Below, piece after piece: positions 1-6,824 of a stretch of DNA of 11,276 bases. Position numbers and translations under genes: made by a program. The notes beneath the pieces were generated by a model, which searched no databases, was not told the DNA's origin, and saw nothing but the letters and a program-made list of their open reading frames with translations. This stretch comes from CAYJIL01 sp964370235 (GTDB lineage Bacteria > Bacteroidota > Bacteroidia > Bacteroidales > Rikenellaceae): positions 1 to 11,276 of the forward strand of contig CAYJIL010000075.1 in NCBI GenBank assembly GCA_964370235.1, read 5' to 3'. Position 1 is the stretch's first letter. Each line of letters begins with the position of its first letter.

Positions 1-347
1 GCCTCTGCCTCCGAAATAAATCGTGCAGGTAGGCTACACACGTTAGCATCGTTGTGTGATCTAGCAAGTTGCGCTAGCTCCTCTTTCCAACAAATTGCAG
101 CACGCACTGCCTTATTTCTGTTAACTGCTATTGATATACCATTGGCACTACCACAAATAGCAACACCCATGTTACACTCACCAGAGGCAATACCCTCTGC
201 TAGAGCATAAGCAAAATCGGGATAGTCTACGCTATCAAGCGAGTGACAACCATAATCTTTAACTGCATATCCTGCCGACATAAGATAGCCAACAAGAATC
301 TCTTTTAATTGAAAACCTGCATGATCGCAAGCCAAACCAATAACCAT
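1..347 (-). CDS. rpiB: Ribose-5-phosphate isomerase B (RpiB), 3' end beyond window
   Basis: Partial gene: the ATG is at 347-345, and about 115 codons are read before the window edge cuts off the C-terminus. The cytosolic enzyme interconverts ribose 5-phosphate and ribulose 5-phosphate in the pentose phosphate pathway. My translation shows the RpiB/LacA/LacB landmarks in order: CDHAGF at residues 7-12, SVDYPDFA at about 39-46, the active-site loop with Cys65 (CGSANG, 65-70), and SHNDANV at 97-103 with the conserved His98. Bacteroidota RpiB proteins, as I recall them, carry CGSGNG at this loop, so Ala68 in place of Gly is slightly unusual. The gene lies 37 bp downstream of the polyprenyl synthase gene on the same strand and is probably the last visible gene of that operon. 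Family assignment is very secure. Completeness at the 3' end cannot be judged. Confidence 0.95.
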   Translation of the reverse strand, partial: MVIGLACDHAGFQLKEILVGYLMSAGYAVKDYGCHSLDSVDYPDFAYALAEGIASGECNMGVAICGSANGISIAVNRNKAVRAAICWKEELAQLARSHNDANVCSLPARFISEAE

Positions 348-384
348 AAATTAAATATTTTGATTCATAAATAGAATCATATTA

Positions 385-1359
385 CTACTTTTCTCTGCTT
401 AATGTATAATCGGCAAAACCAATAATTGCCTCTTTGTATATGCTATCGGCAATGTCGTCCAATTGGGCAACAGCCTCTTTTTTGAGCTCATCCATAACTT
501 TATATGACTCGGTATGCCCATCGTGCTCAATTACAAAATCTCGCACCATTAAACGTGCCTGTGCACTCGAATGTGAGTCACGCACAAGATCTAGTATCTT
601 TTTGCGCTCGCTCGCTGTTACTTTCTCTAGCGCAGCAATAAGCGGAAGTGTTATCTTGCGCTCGGCAATGTCATTACAAACTGGCTTACCAATAGAACTA
701 GTAGCCGTATAGTCCAGAATATCGTCTTTGATTTGGAATGCCTCGCCAATGAGCAAACCAAAGCGAGATAGCTTATCTACTACATGGCTGCTTGCATCTG
801 CCGAAATGGCACCCGAAGCCGCCGAAATGCTAATTAGCGATGCTGTCTTGCTATCAATCACCTCAAAGTAACCTTTGCGGTCGATATCAAGCGATAGTGC
901 ATAGTCGCTTTGCAAAAGCTCACCTTTACTCATGCGCTCGACAACAGAACCAACAAGCCCCAAAATATCGTACATCTTGGCACCAGTTGCCAAGGTGATA
1001 CCACGTGATAGAACGTAATCTCCCAGCAAAACTGCCGAGCGACTACGCCATAGTGCACCCACCGACCACATCGAACGACGCTGGTATGCCTCGTCAACAA
1101 TGTCATCGTGTATCAGAGATGCTGTGTGAGTAAGCTCAACAAGAACAGCCGAAGTAATTGCACGCTCGTTTATCTGCCCACACAAACCTGCCGATAGCAG
1201 TGTTAGGAGCGGACGCATGTGTTTACCTTGCATCTTGATGATATAGTCGACAGCTTGGTTTACCGATGCATTATCGCTTTTGAGGCTCTCGCAATATAGA
1301 TCCTTAAAGCGAGACATCGGCTCACTAACCACACTCTGTAATTTCTCTAATTTAGACAT
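385..1359 (-). CDS. Long-chain polyprenyl diphosphate synthase (octaprenyl/IspB-like)
   Basis: A 324-aa trans-prenyltransferase that condenses isopentenyl diphosphate onto an allylic primer to build a long all-trans chain. In Bacteroidota this probably supplies the menaquinone side chain. Visible family motifs: GKHMRP at 45-50 (IPP binding), the first Asp-rich motif DDIVD at 85-89 followed by RR at 94-95, LLGDYVLSRG at 111-120, KT at 171-172, the second Asp-rich motif DDILD at 212-216 within GEAFQIKDDILDY, then GKP..ND and KITLPLI at 224-241. Residues just before the first DD are small (Ala80, Ser81), which in this family favours long products over farnesyl or geranylgeranyl diphosphate. The RR is followed by SMW rather than the commoner Gly-containing segment. 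It starts at ATG 12 bp after the GtrA-like gene, so it is probably co-transcribed. Exact chain length cannot be read from sequence. Confidence 0.93.
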   Translation of the reverse strand: MSKLEKLQSVVSEPMSRFKDLYCESLKSDNASVNQAVDYIIKMQGKHMRPLLTLLSAGLCGQINERAITSAVLVELTHTASLIHDDIVDEAYQRRSMWSVGALWRSRSAVLLGDYVLSRGITLATGAKMYDILGLVGSVVERMSKGELLQSDYALSLDIDRKGYFEVIDSKTASLISISAASGAISADASSHVVDKLSRFGLLIGEAFQIKDDILDYTATSSIGKPVCNDIAERKITLPLIAALEKVTASERKKILDLVRDSHSSAQARLMVRDFVIEHDGHTESYKVMDELKKEAVAQLDDIADSIYKEAIIGFADYTLSREK

Positions 1360-1371
1360 ACTTATAACGGC

Positions 1372-1854
1372 CTATAATTTAGACCCACGAAAACTAAACC
1401 TACTCTGAGCAAAATAGCTAAATAGAATACTTATAATTGTCAGCATTGCATTGGCAATAGACGGATATATTAAAAGTATATCGATAAATAGCTTTAAGCC
1501 CAAATACTTAATGGCAATATTACAGCCAACTACAATTAAATAGCGAACCGTTTGCACACGCCCCGATAGAGGCGAGCCTGCAAACGAAATATTGCGCCCT
1601 AGCCACAAACCCGTGAATGTAACTATTGGGAATACTATGAGAAAGGATGCAATTTCGGCAGAGATAACTACCACACCCAAATCTAAATCTCTCTTTGCTA
1701 ACAAAAAGTTAAAGATAAGGAAGTATAGAAGTATATCTAATACCATATTCATACCTCCGCACAATCCGTAACGAAATACACCGTAGGGCATATATCGAGA
1801 GATTATGGGGAGGTATAAAATGTCGACTAACCGTGTTAAAACTCGTTTTATCAC
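1372..1854 (-). CDS. GtrA-like polytopic membrane protein
   Basis: A 160-aa hydrophobic protein with about four membrane segments (roughly residues 30-52, 62-86, 103-125 and 130-150). It resembles the GtrA family, members of which are thought to move or help move undecaprenyl-linked sugars across the inner membrane. Supporting signs are the FRYGLCGGMNMVLD stretch at 27-40, typical of a first GtrA helix (R-x-x-x-x-G-G-x-N-x-x-x-D), and a C-terminal aromatic and basic ending (FSYFAQSRFSF, 145-155) like the usual family ending. The start is GTG at 1854-1852. An in-frame TAA lies a few codons upstream, and the next Met is residue 22, inside the conserved N-terminal region. It lies 38 bp after the TlpA-like gene and 12 bp before the polyprenyl synthase. 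Placement beside an isoprenoid synthase is suggestive, but no specific substrate can be assigned. Confidence 0.82.
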   Translation of the reverse strand: MIKRVLTRLVDILYLPIISRYMPYGVFRYGLCGGMNMVLDILLYFLIFNFLLAKRDLDLGVVVISAEIASFLIVFPIVTFTGLWLGRNISFAGSPLSGRVQTVRYLIVVGCNIAIKYLGLKLFIDILLIYPSIANAMLTIISILFSYFAQSRFSFRGSKL

Positions 1855-1892
1855 TCTGTATATTGTAGTGTCACCTCGTTAAAAGAGGTTAT

Positions 1893-2885
1893 TTACTTAG
1901 CAAATGTTTTTGCAAGAAACTCCTCAAGAGCTGCACCACGCAGGTTGCGAGCTACGATCTTACCATCGGGTGAAATCATATAGTTAGATGGAATAGACGA
2001 TACGCCATACTGCTTAGCAGGCTCACAGTTCCAGAACTTAAGATCACTCACATTATACCAGTTAAGGTTATCCTCTTCGATACCTTTTACCCACGCCTCT
2101 TTAGTCTTGTCTAGCGATACACCATAAACAGTGAAACCATCCTTAGCATACTTCTCGTAAGCTGCTACTACGTGTGGATTCTCGGCACGACAAGGAGGAC
2201 ACCACGAAGCCCAAAAATCAACAAGTACATATTTGCCCTCGGCTAGGATAGACGAAAGTGCAACTACATTACCGTTTTGGTCTGGAAGTGCAATATCCAT
2301 GTATGGTTGACCAACATCCGAACGCTTCATAGCAGCCACTCTCTCACCTAGAATCTTTAGGTAAACCGAGTTTTGGATTTGAGGATCGAAACCAGCAATT
2401 AGCTTCTCAATGTCTTGGTATGGTAGCTTGTATGATACCTCGCGGAAAAGTACATAAGCTGCAACTGGCGAAGTAGGAGATACCTTAATGTAGTCTAGTG
2501 TTAGATCCAAATCACCTGCATACTTGCTCTTGTAGTTAAGGTACTCGTCTTGGTATGCCGAACCAGTAACTACTGTCTCTTTTGGGTTTGCCATATCACC
2601 TGTTAGAGTAACATCGTTATTACCCAAGAAGAATGTTGTAACAACACCTGCATCGGCACTTTCAACAGATGCTAGCTTAACTTGATCAAGAACACCATCA
2701 AAAGTGAATGTACCATCGCTCACCTCTAGCGAGTCGATACGCACCGATTGCTTACCCTCGTATGTAACAAGGTAAACTTTACCCGAAAGGTCTTTAACTG
2801 TTCCTTGAAGTTTGTAACCCTCGCTCTGTGTTGAGCAAGAAAATGCTGCTGCGGCAGCAAAAATAAGAGATACTATTTTTTTCAT
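1893..2885 (-). CDS. TlpA/ResA-like thiol-disulfide oxidoreductase lipoprotein
   Basis: A 330-aa probable lipoprotein. The signal is MKK plus an Ala-rich hydrophobic core ending in AFSC, with Cys17 the likely lipidated residue. Residues about 24-120 look like the beta-rich DUF4369-type domain often found in front of thioredoxin folds in Bacteroidota (GTVKDLSGKVYL, then DSLEVSDGTFTFDG). A helical linker follows. A TlpA-like thioredoxin domain spans about 192-330, with WASWCPPC at 225-232 (redox Cys229 and Cys232) and cis-Pro299 in SSIPS. It is expected to act at the periplasmic face, reducing or exchanging disulfides in envelope or cytochrome c proteins. The partner is not visible here; no DsbD/CcdA gene lies in the window. 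It is 24 bp downstream of ruvC and 38 bp upstream of the GtrA-like gene, all on one strand. The fold is clear; the physiological substrate is unknown. Confidence 0.9.
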   Translation of the reverse strand: MKKIVSLIFAAAAAFSCSTQSEGYKLQGTVKDLSGKVYLVTYEGKQSVRIDSLEVSDGTFTFDGVLDQVKLASVESADAGVVTTFFLGNNDVTLTGDMANPKETVVTGSAYQDEYLNYKSKYAGDLDLTLDYIKVSPTSPVAAYVLFREVSYKLPYQDIEKLIAGFDPQIQNSVYLKILGERVAAMKRSDVGQPYMDIALPDQNGNVVALSSILAEGKYVLVDFWASWCPPCRAENPHVVAAYEKYAKDGFTVYGVSLDKTKEAWVKGIEEDNLNWYNVSDLKFWNCEPAKQYGVSSIPSNYMISPDGKIVARNLRGAALEEFLAKTFAK

Positions 2886-2909
2886 TATCTATAAAATTAT
2901 AAAAATAAA

Positions 2910-3464
2910 TTACATTTTTACTTTGTCGGGATTGGCTCGTACAAAATCGCCCCACGACTGTTTTTTGTTACTTGTTACCACTCCGCTAGTTGTAAAGTGG
3001 TGGCATAGCGCCACTGCCAAACCATCGGTAGCGTCAAGATTATCGGGCAATTGCGATATATTCAACATTTTTTTGAGCATTTGTGCAACGCTCTCCTTTG
3101 TTGCTCGACCATTACCAGCAATAGCTATTTTTACCTTGGTGGGTGCATACTCGCTTATGGGCTTGCCTAGGCTTTGAGCTGCTGCAATAGCAACCCCCTG
3201 TGCTCTGCCTAATTTTAGCATACTCTGCACATTCTCGCCAAAGAACGGAGCCTCAAACGCCACCTCGTCGGGGTTATATTCCTTGACAATAGCAACCATC
3301 CTATCATATATGTGTGATAGCTTTTGGTAGGGGTCTTTTAGCTTGCTTAGGTCGATATAACCCATTACCAAGCACCCCATTTGGTTGCCATTTACTCGCA
3401 AAATGCCATAACCCATTTTATTTGTACCGGGGTCTACCCCCATTATTAACCTTTGCTTTGCCAC
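2910..3464 (-). CDS. ruvC: Crossover junction endodeoxyribonuclease RuvC
   Basis: A 184-aa Holliday-junction resolvase acting with RuvAB in recombination and repair. The RNase H-like fold and its four acidic catalytic residues are all present: Asp11 in MGVDPG, Glu71 in AFEAPF, and Asp144 and Asp147 in DATDGLAVALCHH. The family segment GRAQGV (87-92) and the P-T-K-V-K-x-A-x-x-G-x-G-x-A-x-K stretch (108-123) are also seen. Length is normal. The start read here is GTG (3464-3462), only 6 bp after the lpxD stop; that stop (TAG) lies in the same frame, so no earlier start exists. An ATG at codon 8 (3443-3441) is the alternative and would leave only two residues before VDPG. The tight spacing implies co-transcription, and perhaps translational coupling, with lpxD. 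Confidence 0.96.
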   Translation of the reverse strand: MAKQRLIMGVDPGTNKMGYGILRVNGNQMGCLVMGYIDLSKLKDPYQKLSHIYDRMVAIVKEYNPDEVAFEAPFFGENVQSMLKLGRAQGVAIAAAQSLGKPISEYAPTKVKIAIAGNGRATKESVAQMLKKMLNISQLPDNLDATDGLAVALCHHFTTSGVVTSNKKQSWGDFVRANPDKVKM

Positions 3465-3470
3465 GACAAA

Positions 3471-4517
3471 CTACTCGGCTAGCTTTTTTTCTAGTTCGGC
3501 AACCTGTCGCTCTAGCCTACGAAGTGTTGTAGCCATTTCGGGCAAGGTTTTGAATACAAGGCTCGAGCGGTGGTATTGCTTACCCGGTAGGGCAGGGAAG
3601 CCTAGCATAACCGCACCCTCTTGCTTGACAGAAGACGCAATACCAGTCTTTGAACCTAGCTGCACCTTATCTGCAACCGTAAGGTGACCAGCAATGCCCA
3701 CTTGTCCTGCAAACATACAGTGTGCACCAATCTTAGAAGACCCTGCAACACCATTTTGAGCTGCCATTACTGTGTGCTTGCCAATGGTAACATTGTGTGC
3801 TATTTGAATGAGGTTGTCGAGCTTTACTCCTTGGCTAATAACCGTTTCGCCAACTGTTGCACGGTCGATACAGGTGTTTGCACCAATCTCTACATCGCTC
3901 TCAATTATTACTGTGCCAATGTGTGGTACTTTGGTAAATACACCGTTTGCATCGGGCGTAAAACCAAAACCATCAGAACCAACCACAGTACCTGCGTGTA
4001 TCATTACACGATCCTTAATAATTACCTCGTCGTATATGTGTACACCTGCATATATAGTAACATCGTCGCCAATGGTAACATTATTGCCAATGGTTGCTGT
4101 TGGGTGAATTGAGACACGATCGCCAATAGTAACGTTCTTGCCAACTACTGCATATTCGCCTATGTAGCAATTCTCGCCAAGTGTAGCACTGCTATCAACA
4201 AATGCTAGCGAACTTTGCCCCTCACGCTTTGGCTTAGATGCAGCATATAGCTCTAGCAATTTTGCAAAGGCTGCTCTAGAATCATCTACACGCACTAGAG
4301 TAGCCGACACTGGCTTTTCTGCCACAAAATCTTTTGATACTATAACGATTGACGATTCTGTTGTATATATATAGTTTATGTACTTAGGATTTGATAAAAA
4401 AGATAGTGCACCACTATGTCCTTCTTCAATCTTAGCTAGGGTAGACACTGCTACTTGGCTATCTCCCTCTACTACACCCCCCAAGAAGGAGGCTATCATC
4501 TCTGCTGTAAATTGCAT
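3471..4517 (-). CDS. lpxD: UDP-3-O-(3-hydroxyacyl)glucosamine N-acyltransferase LpxD
   Basis: A 348-aa cytosolic enzyme of lipid A synthesis that transfers a 3-hydroxyacyl chain from acyl-ACP to the 2-amino group of UDP-3-O-acylglucosamine. Residues 1-100 form the N-terminal uridine-binding domain (GALSFLSNPKY at 36-46). Residues about 105-300 are a left-handed beta helix of hexapeptide repeats (repeated I-G-x-x-V-x-I units such as NVTIGDRVSI). Key sites are VGSDGFGF at 179-186 and the catalytic His241 in LIQIAHN. The C-terminus (about 320-348) is a charged helix, as in the LpxD trimer. Starts at ATG. A TATATTTG box lies about 25 bp upstream, suggesting this is the first gene of the leftward operon. 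The usual partners lpxC, fabZ and lpxA are not in this window; ruvC follows instead. Confidence 0.96.
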   Translation of the reverse strand: MQFTAEMIASFLGGVVEGDSQVAVSTLAKIEEGHSGALSFLSNPKYINYIYTTESSIVIVSKDFVAEKPVSATLVRVDDSRAAFAKLLELYAASKPKREGQSSLAFVDSSATLGENCYIGEYAVVGKNVTIGDRVSIHPTATIGNNVTIGDDVTIYAGVHIYDEVIIKDRVMIHAGTVVGSDGFGFTPDANGVFTKVPHIGTVIIESDVEIGANTCIDRATVGETVISQGVKLDNLIQIAHNVTIGKHTVMAAQNGVAGSSKIGAHCMFAGQVGIAGHLTVADKVQLGSKTGIASSVKQEGAVMLGFPALPGKQYHRSSLVFKTLPEMATTLRRLERQVAELEKKLAE

Positions 4518-4784
4518 AATAATAAATATTTTTTACTATCCGCAAATATAGCCATTTTTCAAGACTTTTCGTTCTGTTTGCAGTAAAATCAAATAAAATA
4601 GAGCATCATGCACTATGTGTTAAATTTTTAATAACGTGCAGTAATGAAGTGCTTTTGTTGTGAAATGTTTGTAATTTTGTTTATTTTATTATAAATTGAT
4701 ACTTTGATGGGGTAATTAATTGTAATGTAATATAGCTGATATAGTGTTCTAGTTTAGCAAAACTACACTGCCCAACTATGGCTA
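4518..4784. other. AT-rich intergenic region between the unknown secreted-protein gene and lpxD
   Basis: 267 bp with no supportable gene on either strand. It holds the lpxD -7 box near its left end. It also holds a short 6-bp-arm inverted repeat at 4750-4765 (TAGTTT / AAACTA) just after the stop of the minus-strand gene; this has no T-tract and is too weak to call a terminator. A plus-strand TAATTTTG at 4672-4679 faces away from lpxD, toward no plus-strand gene. Confidence 0.6.
4543..4550 (-). promoter_or_regulatory. Putative promoter -7 box of the lpxD operon
   Basis: On the minus strand this reads TATATTTG, a perfect match to the Bacteroidota TAnnTTTG -7 element, and it lies 25 bp upstream of the lpxD ATG. 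No TTTG is seen at the expected -33 position, so the match is one-sided. Position and orientation fit a short-leader transcript covering lpxD and the genes after it. Confidence 0.55.
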
Positions 4785-5366
4785 CTACATCATAGGGTTG
4801 TAGAAATTCTCGTTACACATATTTAGATAGAATTTCTCCCAACGAGCTAGCGATTTGTCTTTTAGTATTAAATCCATATCGCCCAGTAGTTTCATGTGAG
4901 CTGGTGTCATCTTAGCCTGAATAGCTTTTGTTGTTGCACTATATTTTGCTAACTCTGCTTTAATGATAGAGGGGTTGCGATCCGAAGATTTAAGCGCATC
5001 TTGCAACATTTTTATCTTGGCAAGCTCCTCTTTGTGCTCTAGTGCCACTGCATCATATACTGCTTTGTATTCTGCAATTATTTGCTTTGTGCTATTTAAT
5101 TGCGCAGGTTCGTCAATTTTGCACTTATCGATTATTTCGTCTTGGTCGATTACAATAAATCCACACGCCAAAATAATGTCGATTGGCCCTTGCGAAAGCG
5201 CAGCTGTTGCCTCTGACTGTTGACCATCTTTGCCTTTTGGGCCGCCTTTGCCACCGCCGCCGCCCATGCCGCCGCCCATACCGCCGCTGCCGCCACCACG
5301 TTGGCCATAAACATCAATCGAACTTACTAAAAGAATTGTTACTGCAAAAATAAAAAATCTCATCAT
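4785..5366 (-). CDS. Secreted protein of unknown function with Gly/Met-rich linker
   Basis: I do not recognise this 193-aa protein. Residues 1-21 form a signal peptide (hydrophobic core FFIFAVTILLVSS, probable cleavage at VYG/Q, a Gln start common in Bacteroidota exports). Residues 23-48 are almost pure Gly with Met, Lys and Ser. Residues about 55-193 are predicted mainly helical and charged, with three Cys (68, 82, 184). Two long amphipathic stretches lie at about 92-126 and 133-165, and the end is aromatic and Asn-rich (NENFYNPMM). The layout loosely recalls small periplasmic helical proteins of the Spy/CpxP type (for example KMTPAHMKLLGDMD), but no LTxxQ motif is seen, so I do not assign that family. 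It appears monocistronic: a strong hairpin lies upstream and a 267-bp gap lies downstream. A long palindrome overlapping a -7 box precedes it, suggesting regulated expression. Confidence 0.75.
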   Translation of the reverse strand: MMRFFIFAVTILLVSSIDVYGQRGGGSGGMGGGMGGGGGKGGPKGKDGQQSEATAALSQGPIDIILACGFIVIDQDEIIDKCKIDEPAQLNSTKQIIAEYKAVYDAVALEHKEELAKIKMLQDALKSSDRNPSIIKAELAKYSATTKAIQAKMTPAHMKLLGDMDLILKDKSLARWEKFYLNMCNENFYNPMM

Positions 5367-5397
5367 ATCAAAAAAATATACTTATGGTTTTAGTTAT

Positions 5398-5422
5398 ATA
5401 CGTTTGTTTTAAACAAACGTAT
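5398..5422. promoter_or_regulatory. Perfect palindrome overlapping a -7 promoter box (putative operator)
   Basis: Two 12-bp arms, ATACGTTTGTTT (5398-5409) and AAACAAACGTAT (5411-5422), are perfectly complementary around a single central T. Each arm contains TACGTTTG, a full match to TAnnTTTG. The copy oriented toward the minus-strand gene is at 5414-5421, about 47 bp upstream of its ATG. The near-zero spacer suits a dimeric repressor site or DNA cruciform better than an RNA hairpin, although a hairpin with a seven-base loop is possible. No -33 element is seen. The regulator is unknown. Confidence 0.5.
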
Positions 5423-5444
5423 TATAGTAGTATTTATTATATCA

Positions 5445-5488
5445 TTAAAGCAAGGTAGCCTTGAAAACCCAAGGCTACCTTGCTTTAA
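5445..5488 (-). terminator. 18-bp perfect hairpin, likely terminator of the HU-like gene
   Basis: Arms at 5445-5462 (TTAAAGCAAGGTAGCCTT) and 5471-5488 are perfectly complementary around an 8-nt loop. It lies 56 bp past the stop of the minus-strand HU-like gene and before the next minus-strand gene. A clear U-tract is lacking on either side (the next transcribed bases on the minus strand are TGATATAAT), so termination efficiency is uncertain. It could instead act as an RNA stabiliser or processing site. Confidence 0.65.
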
Positions 5489-5544
5489 AAGTTGGTTGTA
5501 GGTCAAAAAAATATGAATTACAATCAATATGTTTTTGCCAAATA

Positions 5545-6783
5545 CTATAACGAATCGGCTGGCTGATCTTGTTGCTCGACAGCTTGCTCGATTGGCTGGT
5601 CTACAATAATTTGCTCGTCTAGGCTAGCCGAAGGGCTAAACACCAAAGCATAAAGTAGTGATGCAATAGTTATAAATACTGCTGCAACAGCAATTACCAT
5701 TACCATATCGATACCCTTTTTGGGTTTAGGGTCTTTGCGATTACCTCCTGTCGAAGTAGGGCGTTTAACTTTGGCCTGCTGACCGTTGCTAGGCTGTGGC
5801 GCAGTGGCTTGTGTTGTGGTAGGTTTAGCCGCTGGCTTGGCAGGTTCTGCTGCGCTACTAGGTGTTTGTTGCGAGCCCCTTAGAGCTGCCGACCCATATA
5901 TTGCCCCACCCGTTGAGCGAGGACGAGTGCCATACAAGTTGTTAATTGTGCTCTTGCGCTGTTCTGCCGACCCATCCTTTGCTTGGTTTGCTGCTGCGGC
6001 AGCACTCTTTGGAGAGTAGTAACCACGCACCGACGATGATTGTGTAGTTCCCACTGTTTTGGGAGCAGGAATTGGTTCTGGTTGCGGCTCAGGCTCTGGT
6101 AGTGGCTCGGGCTCAACTATTGGTTCTGGTTCAATAGTTTCTACCTCCTCTTCTATCTCTACCTCTACCTCTACTTCTTCTTGAATAGGCTCAATAATTT
6201 GCTTTTCAACAGCAGGCTCCTCTGTCGTTACTTGCTCCTGCTCTTGAGCCACCTCTTGTTGTATGTTCTCTTTTAGATCTTCTTGGCTGACTGGAGCTTG
6301 CTGCTCTGCTGCCTCTGCTTGCTCATGCTCTGGAGCTAGCACAACCAGCGGTTCTGGGTTCTCGGGCATTGTAGACTCAACCACAAATTGTGGCTGTGGA
6401 GCTGGCGTAGTAGCCTCGGTGGCAGCAGGAGTAGGCGTTGCAGCTACTGCTGGCGCTGCCTCGCTTGCCTTTGCAAGGTAGATTACACCATTGGGGTCAA
6501 ACTTTAGAACTCCAACACCTTCGATTATATACTGACCACGAGTCTTTAGCGATTGACGAATAGATTCGACATACTCATCCAAAATTATCTGTGCATCTTC
6601 TCTCTCGACACCTGCCCATGCTTGAAGGGCACTGCGCAAAATACCATCGTCTTTGTTCAGAAATGGTACAAAAACTAGAATAACCCCAACACCATCAACA
6701 CTTTTACGAATAAAAGCCCCTAGTGTAGGTATAATAATGCGCTTGTTGCGATGTAGGCACGAAATTAAGAGTTTATTTATCAT
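5545..6783 (-). CDS. HU/CCDC81-like membrane-anchored protein lacking a SPOR domain
   Basis: A 412-aa protein. Residues 1-105 resemble the HU-like (CCDC81-type) domain of Bacteroidota septal and cell-surface proteins: RIIIPTLGAFIRK at 15-27, LNKDDGILRSALQ at 42-54, a helical segment, then EGVGVLKFDPNG at 88-99. Residues 106-245 are low-complexity, rich in Ala, Pro and Glu, with Glu-Val then Pro-Glu repeats at about 202-240. Residues 246-357 are Ser/Thr/Ala/Pro-rich and become basic (KRP, NRKDPKPKK). One membrane helix spans about 359-383, followed by a 29-residue acidic tail. Family members I know continue into a SPOR domain after the helix; here there is none, and no room for one before the hairpin. 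The basic residues before the helix suggest N-in topology, with the HU-like domain cytoplasmic. The gene has its own canonical promoter. Exact function is unknown. Confidence 0.78.
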   Translation of the reverse strand: MINKLLISCLHRNKRIIIPTLGAFIRKSVDGVGVILVFVPFLNKDDGILRSALQAWAGVEREDAQIILDEYVESIRQSLKTRGQYIIEGVGVLKFDPNGVIYLAKASEAAPAVAATPTPAATEATTPAPQPQFVVESTMPENPEPLVVLAPEHEQAEAAEQQAPVSQEDLKENIQQEVAQEQEQVTTEEPAVEKQIIEPIQEEVEVEVEIEEEVETIEPEPIVEPEPLPEPEPQPEPIPAPKTVGTTQSSSVRGYYSPKSAAAAANQAKDGSAEQRKSTINNLYGTRPRSTGGAIYGSAALRGSQQTPSSAAEPAKPAAKPTTTQATAPQPSNGQQAKVKRPTSTGGNRKDPKPKKGIDMVMVIAVAAVFITIASLLYALVFSPSASLDEQIIVDQPIEQAVEQQDQPADSL

Positions 6784-6824
6784 AACTAAATATATAGATT
6801 TAAAACATTTACCACAAAATCACC

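Noticed and set aside
361..379. Inverted repeat TGATTC / GAATCA between the polyprenyl synthase gene and rpiB
   Set aside because: Six pairs with a seven-base AT loop in a 37-bp gap; expected by chance and not followed by a T-run.
434..712. Plus-strand open frame opposite the polyprenyl synthase gene
   Set aside because: The minus-strand frame carries all prenyltransferase motifs; this one has only Ser/Cys-rich low-information sequence.
1873..1889. Inverted repeat ACCTC / GAGGT between the TlpA-like and GtrA-like genes
   Set aside because: Only five pairs and no U-tract; insufficient for a terminator call, and the genes appear co-transcribed.
3684..4112. A 142-codon open frame on the plus strand inside lpxD
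   Set aside because: It is antisense to the hexapeptide-repeat region of lpxD. Its repeated ANGNI-like pattern is a mirror of the periodic codons on the real strand, and it has no independent promoter or recognisable domain.
4672..4679. Plus-strand TAATTTTG promoter-like box
   Set aside because: The nearest TTTG upstream is only 14 bp away rather than about 19, and no plus-strand gene or credible small open frame follows. It is probably chance in AT-rich DNA.
4750..4765. Short hairpin TAGTTT-AGCA-AAACTA after the Gly-rich gene
   Set aside because: Six AT-rich pairs with no T-tract are too weak to call a terminator.
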